Shown: piece by piece, positions 1 through 10,755 of the stretch | Layout of the letters: each line of letters starts with the position of its first letter | Position numbering within the stretch: the stretch's first letter is position 1 | Assembly: GCF_036324505.1 (NCBI RefSeq) | Contig: NC_086360.1 | Coordinates: 12,048,793 to 12,112,792 of the forward strand | Direction of reading: 5' to 3' | DNA from: Eleginops maclovinus | Lineage: Eukaryota > Chordata > Actinopteri > Perciformes > Eleginopidae | DNA: 64,000 bases | Translations under genes and position numbers: made by a program | Notes under the pieces: model-generated | What the model was told of the DNA's origin: nothing | The model's database searches: none | Seen by the model: the letters and a program-made list of their open reading frames with translations, nothing else

Positions 1-6
1 ACTCAC

Positions 7-50
7 ATACAGAGGCACTTTCCTCCTGCTCAGCTCCATCTGCACAGCAA
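7..50 (-). CDS. arhgef28: First coding exon of an arhgef28-like Rho guanine nucleotide exchange factor (partial)
   Basis: On the minus strand a good acceptor (ctgcag) ends at 51. The exon runs from 50 to 7, and a consensus donor (gtgagt) occupies 6-1. An ATG at 39-37 opens an 11-codon reading frame, MELSRRKVPLY, ending exactly at the donor. Human ARHGEF28 (p190RhoGEF/RGNEF) begins MELS...PLYG, as I remember it, and lies directly downstream of UTP15 on the same strand, which is the arrangement here. The family activates RhoA through a DH-PH module, but none of those domains is inside the window. The match is short, so the call rests on five or six residues, good splice signals and gene order. 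Another gene with a similar first exon is possible. Confidence 0.5.
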
Positions 51-865
51 CTGCAGACAAACATGGACAGACATTTGAGAGACAAAAAGGAAATCCAACA
101 CTCAGTGAAGCCACGTGACTCCTCATTACTTTGGTTATTCTGCCTGCTCCTCTGATCCCAAAGAGATTATCAAACCTGATCTGTGCCAAGCGGAGTCAGA
201 GGTCCTCCAATGGGACAGGATCATCTTTTGATCTCAACTATGTGAATAATGATTTTAATGACGATGCTTTATACCTGTGTACAGTACCAGAACACCAACT
301 ATGCTCCAAATGATTCGCAGGCAGTGTGTAGCCAGTCTAATCGTGCATGTGTGCGCGCTTGCCAGCTAAAGTAGGAAATCGATTGAGTTTCACTGCTGCA
401 GGATTCAGATCTGTTCTCTATCAGTGGCCGCTTCCTAAGTGGACCTAACAGCAAGTTCTTATTATAACAACCATTTTACCAGAAACCGTTTCTTATCCAG
501 ACATTTTTATGTTGCATTAAAATTAGTTACTTTTAGTGGTAAAAGCATTTAAAAAAAAAAAAACTAGTGTGCTAGCTTTATAAAATAAAAACTGCTCCTT
601 ACATCACAGTTGGGATAATGAAGGGACTATATTGAATATTTATTATTAAATAGCACAAACTTGACTTTTAGAAACGTGTTTTTTATTTTTATTGATTTTA
701 ATCGTGGTTTAATGTTGACCTATTTAGCTGCAGAATAAATGTAAGCCTCCTTTTACAGCGCTATATTCGACCAGCGTTGAGATGTTAGCCAACTGTCAAT
801 AATATCAGAAAGAAACACGTTGGAATAAAAACAGCTGGATGAAAATGTTCACATTATTGACGTAC

Positions 866-1040
866 CTTCACAGGAGCTCTAACTCCGCCAGAAGAAACCT
901 GACAATGCGCTGAAATTCAGCAAAACAGAGCACCTAACCCGTACACATCCTCCTGTTGCTCACTGCTAATTCAAGTGTCGCTGTTAAGCTACAAGTTGAG
1001 AAATGGCGTTCGGTCGGTGCTGCGGCTATTTCCAGTGTGA
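866..1040 (-). other. Candidate non-coding first exon / promoter of the arhgef28-like gene
   Basis: On the minus strand a donor of the form gaag/gtacgt ends a possible exon at 866. The sequence upstream (about 866-1040) is less AT-rich than its surroundings and has no ATG followed by a useful frame, as expected of a 5' UTR exon. It lies between the utp15 poly(A) region (about 1300) and the coding exon at 7-50. The transcription start is not visible, so the upper border is a guess. Confidence 0.3.
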
Positions 1041-1295
1041 GCTACAGCCTCCACTGACCAAGCATCATCCTCTCTGCCAGTGTTGGTGCTCCCTGTCTTC
1101 CGCCTGGCGCAAATTCCTCCTCCAAATATGTGAAAGTTAACGGTTTCTTTGTGCTTACAGTGACCTCTGGTGGCGGGCCATAAAACAGTGCCGTGTGCAG
1201 AGAAAAAAGGTATAATGACACAGTGTGACCAGAGACTTTAAGTTTTTTAACCATTTGAACACAATTATGAAAAGTGAGTTTCAATATTACAAAGA

Positions 1296-1301
1296 TTTAT
1301 T
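1296..1301 (-). terminator. Poly(A) signal of utp15
   Basis: AATAAA on the minus strand, about 415 bases past the utp15 stop codon. The 3' UTR in between contains a G run (C run on plus, 1685-1708). Confidence 0.5.
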
Positions 1302-1684
1302 TATATCTGCTTATAAAACACTTGCCAATGCCAAATATTATGAAAACATAAAGCAGACATTAGCAGTTAAAGCAGTCAAACACGCACTCACATTTGAAAG
1401 TGTTATTTCCAGACTTTCAACTTAAAAAAACAAGTCCCTTTCCATTCACACATTGAATTGATTGATTATTCATGCAGTAAATGCATGTTCTCTCTGTTGC
1501 CTGATGTGTTTTCAGTCACGCTGAGTTAAAACACCAGAGTGAGCTCATGGGTTTATCAGTCTCTTAAAACCTATATCAATACCAGTTTGCTGACATGTTG
1601 CCTGTCATTTCTGGAAATGTTTTTAGATGTTTCAAAAAGAGGTTTTTAGAGTTGAGAAGGCTACCCAGTCTAAAGCAGTACCCA

Positions 1685-1708
1685 CCCCCCCCCCCCCCCC
1701 CCCCCCCC
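1685..1708. repeat. Poly(C)/poly(G) run in the utp15 3' UTR
   Basis: An uninterrupted run of about 24 C on the plus strand directly beyond the utp15 stop codon, so the mRNA has a G run. Its length may be an assembly estimate. Confidence 0.8.
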
Positions 1709-1715
1709 ATAAGTC

Positions 1716-4700
1716 TCAGGTGGCCTGAATCTGTGGTCTCAAGGTACCCTCTTCTCCCTGCGCCAGGCCATTAGCCCTGCTGATGCCAGGGCATGGCACT
1801 TCCTTCCTCGGGAAGGAGGAGGCGAACATTGTGTCCAACATGCCAAGCACCTCCAGGAGGTCCTGCTGGTAGTCGATCTCTCTCTCCAGCAGGTCCTGCA
1901 GACGCAGCAGCTGACGGTCTACAACTGGAGACTGTCCCATGACCGACTGATAGATGTCCAGGATCATCTCTGCCACTGTGACGAGGACAGGAGCAAACCT
2001 GGGGTCAACCACGTTCCTGGAGAAATAAAAGAAAATTATCATGTTGCAAAATATTTTCTACACAGTTTGATGTACAATAAACTAATTCAATGTATCCGAT
2101 AACACATAAGCTAAATAAGTTAAACACTGTTAAAGTTTACTTGAGTAATGAGGTTTTAATCTTCGTCTTACCCTATGAGAAAGTTGAGCAACCGAGCAAC
2201 ACCCTGTTCATCCCTTCCTGCCAGAGCGTTCTTCAACGTCCCCCTTCGATCCAGCTCCTTCATAACAGCCACTGTGATCTCTGGCTTTCGGTGTCTGGTC
2301 CATGTCTATAAACGGAAATTACGCAAGTAAAAAAAACATTTTGCCATGTTTGCTTGTGCAGGAGGGATGCCTTTAGGCATACAATATTGAGGATAGTGAG
2401 ATGAATTCAAAACACTCAAAAAGTAAAGTAGCTGACCGTTGTATTACAAATTAAGAAAAGGCACTACTTTACAAGAAAATTATTTTGCCTCGTTGCCATT
2501 TTATAAATGCATACCTCCAGAGCTGTATCCAATGCCTTTGTTACATTAAATTTCTTGAGCTGCTTGTCATATTTGGCCAGATGCTGTTTCACTGGCTTGC
2601 TGACGAGATAATCATCCTGGAAAAAGATAAAAACCGAGAAAAAAAATCAACAATTGTGAGAAAGAATAGTTTCTTATATCATAACTCATTGAGCAGAAAC
2701 ATAGCTATTAGCCATGGTGTGCTATGATTCAGTCTGTGCATATTTGTGTCATCATCACTCAACAGACTACATCATGAACTGCTGACTTCAGCCGCTGCAC
2801 ATAACGCAAATATAAACATACCTGTTTAGGGCTGAAGTTCTTCCCCTTCACAAAAACACGATATGACGGTCGTCGCCTCTGTTGGCCAGAGATTTCCTTC
2901 GACTCTTCTAGGCTTTTCCTGTGTTTGATATTCAGGATACTATTGGTCATACCCACAACAATTGATTCATCATCCGGCTGAAGAAAAAAAAAAAAGACAA
3001 GTTCATAGTTTTACTACAAATCCATCCTAGGGAAGAAATTAAATTAAACACAAGGAGCCATTAATAAGTCTGTAAAATAGCTAAAAAGTTGTCAGAATTC
3101 TTGAGATCATCATGTAATTCAGTCGATGGATCACTCAAGGGATCATCATTCAACACTTCTTTCAGTACATAGGAATTTCAGAAGACGTAATCACCTGTTC
3201 CATTGGACAAATGTTGTTGGCTATATCTGGGAAGAATTTATTTTCAGGAGTGCGTGTCTCAAGTAAATCAGAGATTGTGGTGGTAATTGAAAATGAAAAT
3301 ATAAAACCCAAAGTGAAAAAACAATCCCGTCAGATCACTCTCTTAGGTTGCACATTGTGTTCTGGAAACCCAATGCCCTAAAGCCAACACTGAGGAGAGG
3401 ATGTACTGTTTCATGGGTTTAAATCCCTGGCAAGACCAGATATTTGTTGGCTGCTGCAGAAAACGCTCTCAGTTGGTTTGTCAAATCATAGCTTGCTCTG
3501 ATGATGCACTTCAGATAAAAGTGAATTGTATTAGCATGTTTATAGGCCATACACAGACAATAAGGATTATCTTTAGTGGCTCCTCATCAACCAATGTGTC
3601 ATTTTCATTCATCTTTTTTTTTTTAAATGTATAATAGAACATGACGAAGGATTGAAAGTAATTTCTTACAGCCAGAGCCAGACTGAGGATGGAGGCAGCG
3701 TAGTCAAAGTTGTGAACCACTTTGTAGTTGGTTGTGTTGTACACCTTTACATGCCTGCAAGACAAACAAAGGCTGTGCATTAGATCACACTTGTATAAAA
3801 ATAACATTTTAATAATTAGATGACAGAATAGAGTGGCCTATGATTTCGACCGTTTACAAGAGGTTTTCTTTTTGCGGCATTTTACATTGAGTTCTCCCCA
3901 TACCTGTCCAGAGAAGCTGACAGCAGTCTCTGGCCGCTGCTGCTGAGACACAAAGAGGTGACAGTTTTGTGATGGTTCTTCAGGGACACCAGAGGCTGTC
4001 CTCCTTTTAGCAGATCCCACACTTTCACATAGCGGCCACCTAAGGAGAGTAGATACAATTAAACAATTTAAATGTCCCGTTATACATAAGTAAATATAAT
4101 GAAGCATGTGTGCGAGAGTTACTCAATTTCAGGAAGGTGGTAAGTGTAGGAAAACTAGTTCCATTTTTCTTTTTTGTCCTGATTTAAGTCATAAGCAAGC
4201 ATAGGAAATTGACCTAAATGCAGTTGTCTGCATGGCTTACTACACATGTTATGTCTTTATCAGCAACATTTGATAACCTGAACAAGGTGGAGGGACTGTT
4301 AACTTCAAATACTTAAATGCTAGTAATGTAATTTGCTTTAATCCAACAAGTTTACACATTATGCTAATGTGTTGATTGATCAAAAAGATTATTAACGGAT
4401 GACTACCTGCAGAGACGAGGAGTCCCTCAGAAGGATAGAGAAGCAGACTTTCCACTGGATGGCCGTGGTCCATGGTCATCACACTCTTATCCGCTCGGGC
4501 ATCAAACAGTTTTAGTGTGTGGTCATAAGATCCTAGGATCAAAACGTACATTGTTAGTCACACGAAAACACATCAATCTCCTTGATTGTAGTCTTCATTC
4601 TTCCATCTGAATACAAAAACGTGTAGATTGATAAGTTGTTTTTATCTGCAGTTACCACTGACTGGTATATACTTCATGCTAGTGATGTTAAATGTAATAT

Positions 4701-6729
4701 CAGCTGTGGCGAAAAACAAGTGTAAAATAGTTTATAGGTTGTCAGAATACTTGAGATCATCATGTAATTCAGTCGATGGATCACTCAAGAGATCATCATT
4801 CAACAATTGCTTCAATAGACAAGAACTTCAGTAGACACAATCAGCTACTGCCACCTTATATTGTTGGATTTGCTGGTAATTGAAAAGGAAAATCTAAAGT
4901 AATTTAGGATAGTTCAATATTTCTTAAAGTTTGACAAAATGAATAAATATTATAGCTAGCACCCAGCATCAACTATTGTTAATCAGTAGAATCTATCATA
5001 CTATTTTTCTCAGCAAAAGCAAAACTCATTTTTCCAATTCAATAATAAAAATGTTCTATAAATATTTAGTCAAATTATTGATTACCTGAGTAAGTAGCCA
5101 TGTGACAAGTTGGTCATTATATTAAAATCAACAACACCAAGTTGAGCAGGACTTGATTCACAGCTTGCTTTATATTATCTCATATGTTTTTCTTTTCATA
5201 TTTGAGTTTTGTTTAGAAAAATAAAATGTTTGATTCAAAAGAAAAAAGGTAAATCAAAATAATAAGAAGGCAAAATATTGGTTGATTTTGGATGTACATT
5301 TTAACTCAGTTAATATCAAAGCCATGATGAAAGATGTTGTTCAATAGTAGTTCAATTGAAAAAGTCTCCTGGCTACATAAAAAAATAAAAACATGGCATC
5401 TAAACATTCTTTATTAACAAAATCTTCACCCCTCTAGCTCACCAGTAATGAAGAGATCTCTGTTGAGTTTGCTGGAGACGCCACAACGAATGTAATCTGT
5501 GTGTTCTTGGTAGGTGTTAAGCTCAGTAGCATTTGGGAGGTCCCAAAGTCGACATGTGTAGTCGTCTGACCCTGAAAGGATCCGGTAACGGTCTGAGGTA
5601 AAGTCTGTGACATGTACAGCCCTGAGCAGGAATAAAATAACACAAAGCACATACATCAGTTCTCCTTATCACAACATGGTATAGAGTCAGTAAAACCTTT
5701 TAAAAAGGTTGTCAGAATTATTGAGATCATCATGTAATTCAGTCGATGGATCACTCAAGAAATCATCATTTACAATGTTCAAATTCTATTTTATAACAAG
5801 CAGTCTTTCGGCAAGATCCCACAGACATGTGATACCTACTTTGTGTGACCTTTGAACATCCTTAGAGCCACCTTGCCGCTGACATCAAACAGTCGGACCA
5901 CAGAGTCCTCACATCCCGCCACGAGCAGCTGACCATCGGACCTGAACCTGCCACAGTATGCAGTGTCCTTAAACCGTGTAAATGTCTTCACAGGTTCCTG
6001 GGAGAATGGCCCGTAAATGTGGATCTGAAGAGTAACCAGAGTAATAATGAGAAAATGCATACACATTGCTTATTCAGAGGATTCACTGTAACCAAAATTG
6101 CTTTATAGAGTGAACACTTGGGTGAAGTGTAAAACAGTTGATAAGTTGTCAGAATACTTGAGATCATCAAAAAATTCAGTCGATGGATCACTCAAGAGAT
6201 CATCATTCAACAATTGCTTCAATAGAGAAGAACTATAGTAGTAAATCAGATGTCCTTTATTGGTCCCTCAGTGAAACCATCACCTATTGTTGCCTTAAAT
6301 TGATGGCTTTGCTGGTAATTGAAAAGGGAAATCCCAAGTAATTGGCAATGGCTAAATCTAATCAATTATTTTTTACGTCGCCATTCGGGCTAAGATAAGT
6401 CAACATTTCATAAGTTTGAAAAAAAATAATAGAAAAGAAGACAACATACTCTTGTGAATGCTGTCACAGCAAAGTTGTGTGGGGCCACAGGTGAGAAGTC
6501 TATATTTGTGATTGCTCCAAATTCTTTTATCTGGACCGGAGACTGCAAGAAAATAAACAAAGATGCATTGCTGAGATTCAGAAACAATAATAAGGTTGTC
6601 TCTAATATCAAGACACTATACACTAGAGGGGACTTAGCCCTTGTAGTTTTTCCAGTACAGTGTGTCCTGTGTGACTTTCTCTCCAAGCTTAGGATAGACT
6701 TGGATTTTGGTAGGTTTAAATGAAGCCAT
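1716..6729 (-). CDS. utp15: utp15, U3 snoRNA-associated WD40 protein of the SSU processome
   Basis: Eleven coding exons on minus join in frame to 528 codons: 6640-6729, 6450-6542, 5840-6024, 5443-5621, 4407-4532, 3904-4039, 3670-3754, 2822-2977, 2515-2616, 2172-2305, 1716-2016. Human UTP15 has 518 residues. The product reads like UTP15 throughout: [25 protein letters not shown] repeats such as [12 protein letters not shown] and [12 protein letters not shown], then the UTP15 C-terminal domain (TPEITV-like, PRFAPVL, GQSPVVD, EIDYQ). UTP15 is a subunit of the t-UTP/UtpA complex, which acts on nascent pre-rRNA in the nucleolus for 18S processing and rDNA transcription. The start codon at 6729 follows an acceptor (cag) by only a few bases; a 5' UTR exon lies near 7443-7560. 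Two oddities: the first coding exon is not followed by GT, and four introns carry snoRNA copies. Confidence 0.93.
3088..3154 (-). ncRNA. C/D-box snoRNA copy 1 (5.8S U14 guide, SNORD71-like), utp15 intron 7
   Basis: Read on the minus strand (utp15 sense): 4-base terminal stem GTTG/CAAC, C box ATGATGA (3143-3149), D' box CTGA, C' box ATGATGA, D box CTGA (3092-3095). The 13 bases of the D' guide pair with the 5.8S segment CGGUGGAUCACUC with one G-U pair. The fifth base before D' is an A facing U14, the position that gets 2'-O-methylated. The element ends about 110 bases before the 3' splice site of its intron, as usual for intron-encoded snoRNAs. Box structure and guide are read from sequence; the SNORD71 equivalence comes from known target assignment. 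Confidence 0.8.
4738..4804 (-). ncRNA. C/D-box snoRNA copy 2 (5.8S U14 guide, SNORD71-like), utp15 intron 4
   Basis: Complete set of boxes on the minus strand: C 4793-4799, D' 4769-4772, C' 4757-4763, D 4742-4745, closed by GTTG/CAAC. The D' guide (4774-4786) is identical to copy 1. It lies about 205 bases upstream of the acceptor of coding exon 5. Similarity to copy 4 continues some 30 bases beyond the snoRNA, so whole intron segments were probably duplicated. Confidence 0.8.
5708..5774 (-). ncRNA. C/D-box snoRNA copy 3 (5.8S U14 guide, SNORD71-like), utp15 intron 3
   Basis: C, D', C' and D boxes and the 5.8S guide are all intact on the minus strand, and the element ends about 86 bases before the acceptor of coding exon 4. 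The 5' arm of the terminal stem differs from the other copies (TGTA instead of GTTG), so the closing stem is weak. The core should still be able to assemble with fibrillarin proteins if the stem is not essential here. Confidence 0.7.
6145..6211 (-). ncRNA. C/D-box snoRNA copy 4 (5.8S U14 guide, SNORD71-like), utp15 intron 2
   Basis: Terminal stem, C box, D' box, D box and 5.8S guide match copies 1 and 2. The C' box has changed (an A run on plus where the others have catg), so the internal C'/D' motif is degraded. Since the 5.8S guide depends on D', this copy may be less active. Confidence 0.7.
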
Positions 6730-7442
6730 TTTTCTGCTGATCACCAAATACTCTGGTAGGAAAACAAAAACCATGAACATATTACAAGAGATATGACACT
6801 TAAACCCCACTGACCTGGTTGGTACCTAAATACAAACGCATTCAATGTAGTCCAAAAATGTTCAAACCAAGACAAATGTACTTTTAAAGTTTGTTGTCAT
6901 TAATTTAACTCTGTAAACAAAATAGAGTTCTAATAAGGAGCTGGATCAATTAAAGAGATTATGCTGCGTTCAGTCAGGATGAAATAAGGTGTTTTCTTAC
7001 AACGTGAAAGCTTGTAATTAAAAATAAACGTGGGTAAACTTGATTGTAAACACTAAAAGGCGAAACAAAAATGGATTCACAAGAAGAAATTCAGCAAACA
7101 GGTAATTAAATGAAGGTACATTGACATAAGGGCCATACACTCAAGTGTTTAACCTCAAAGCATCACAACCCAACTATGCACAAAATAGTGAATGATAAGC
7201 AAACAAATTCACTTTTTCGAGACAGCAGAAGTCTTAACTGAGCATTTAGAGTTACATATAGTCTTTACTTATTATTTTAAACTAGATGCTACAGAAGGCA
7301 GCTTGTTAGAAAATATACCAGAGTCAACGTGTTCATCACAGCAGGGTTAGCACACTGCGCTTTAGCCGCCTAGCATTTTCTATTAAACTGCTTTCTGATG
7401 ATTCTCACACCTGAACAAAAAGGTCTAGGAGTGCAGACTTAC

Positions 7443-7560
7443 CTTTTAACTATGATTTGTTGAAATTAGATGATACTGATGTTGGTTGTCCAAGTAGACC
7501 AAAAGTTGATCATTTTAAGGAGTTATCACGTTGCCTCTCAGTGCACTGGAGGACGCCATG
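7443..7560 (-). other. Candidate 5' UTR exon of utp15
   Basis: On minus a consensus donor (aaaag/gtaagt) ends at 7443. Upstream an ATGGCG context resembling a YY1 site occurs near 7559, and an ETS-type CGGAAGT lies just beyond it. If transcribed from there, the ATG would open a short upstream ORF of about 14 codons before the true start in the next exon. Confidence 0.45.
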
Positions 7561-7947
7561 ATTTCAAACGTGACTACTTCCGTTATGAATGGCAAATCTT
7601 TATTGTTCACTACAAGGAAAACTTTTCTTTTGTACTATTTAAAATAGCACTTTATCAACCTAGTATTGACCATTGTGTATAAAGAAAGGTTTAGTATAGT
7701 TCCTAATGTAATAATAACACTTATCTTGTCAGAATTTCCAAGAGCTTAGCTCACTACTTTATAAACATTTCAGGAATAATTAAATAATCTGACATTCTCT
7801 CTGCCACATCAAATCTGACCAGATATTATTATTGAGAAAAAAAATACACTTTTATGTTTTAAGTCGCATTAATGTATTAGTTGTATTAAAACCAATGCGG
7901 GCACATCCGCTAAGTTATGCGTCTCAGAACGTGACTTCCGGTCCTCA
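7561..7947. promoter_or_regulatory. Divergent promoter region between utp15 and btf3
   Basis: About 390 bases separate the candidate 5' ends of the two divergently transcribed genes. ETS-type cores flank it: CGGAAGT on minus near 7578 and ACTTCCGG at about 7934-7941 on the btf3 side. No TATA box is placed usefully. This is typical of housekeeping translation-related genes. Confidence 0.5.
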
Positions 7948-8002
7948 CTCCTTTCTCTGAGCTTCTATCGACTGTGTGACCCGCGTGTTTACACACTCCC
8001 AG
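7948..8002 (+). other. 5' UTR exon of btf3 with pyrimidine-rich start (TOP-like)
   Basis: A run CTCCTTTCTCT (about 7948-7958) follows an ETS site by a few bases and would give a 5' terminal oligopyrimidine mRNA, a class to which vertebrate BTF3 is thought to belong. The exon ends at 8002 with cccag/gttagt, and the intron reaches the coding start at 8757. Confidence 0.5.
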
Positions 8003-8729
8003 GTTAGTTTACCTCACTGTCATATTATATAAGCTGTCTGAACCCCATATATATTAGGCGTTGTAAAGGAGCAATCCCTCGTCTCCCTCTATGCGCTGTG
8101 GAGGACAAATGTCAATTATACGTGAGAGCTGGCATCAGTTTGAAGAGGCCCGAGCTAGCTGTTTAGCTTGGCGAGCTAACAAGCCGACAGTTCAGTTGTC
8201 ATACTTACTGAAAGCCCATGTTGAAAAACAAGCTGCCCAGGCTAAGTGCTGAAAAACCAAGCATGAGCCAACAGTATCTTATCAAGCTTATAAAGCTAGC
8301 CAGCATAACGTTGCAGACATAAATTATCCACAAACTTCAGCTGCCTACCTCTGTCTGATTCATGCAGAACTTAAGTCGAGACTAAAAAGTGTGCAGCTAT
8401 TTTTGGGCTTCTGGCAGCTGACGACGGGGGGATTTTGGGGAGTTTTAAGTTTGGCACTTAATACTAATTGCCAACTTTATGTATCTATTGAACTGTTGAA
8501 GTCACACATTAGGTACCTTCATTTTCATTTATTGACAATCTGTTAGTCATGAACTGTAGACTGACCTAAACCTTTTTAGGGATTCTCATCAAAATCAAGT
8601 GTTACTATGTGTGATGATTGGAATGACTCAATAGAAACCACATTTAGGAATGATGATTTGTGCGTTCTTCTATTCCATCTCTGTGTATGGTAAAAGTGTT
8701 TTCTCTTTGTGAACAAATATTACATTTGA

Positions 8730-10443
<1,714 letters not shown>

Positions 10444-10749
10444 AAAAACACCAGCACACATTTCTAGGCCCCTTGGGATTCACCTTACTTTGACACAGTG
10501 ACATTTTGTAATTTTTCATGTGTAACTGCTCTGTGGCTACAAACAAAAGTCGCTTTTTAATTGTAACCAGGACAATTGGGCTTAAACAAGTACAACTCAC
10601 TGTGGCATCTGTTACTTTTGTTTTTGCCTTTTTTTGCAGTACATATGAAAGTATTTAATTCAGGTGAATGTGCAAACCTTTCTCTTTCACGTGCTGCCTT
10701 TCCTGCATGGTGATGCCCACACATTAACAATGTATTGGTTGAATCATGT

Positions 10750-10755
10750 AATAAA
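10750..10755 (+). terminator. Poly(A) signal of btf3
   Basis: AATAAA about 306 bases after the btf3 stop codon, the first such hexamer downstream in sense. Confidence 0.6.

Noticed and set aside
8605..8690. Possible C/D snoRNA in btf3 intron 1 (gtgatga and atgatga motifs)
   Set aside because: Two C-like boxes but no CTGA at a fitting place and no terminal stem.
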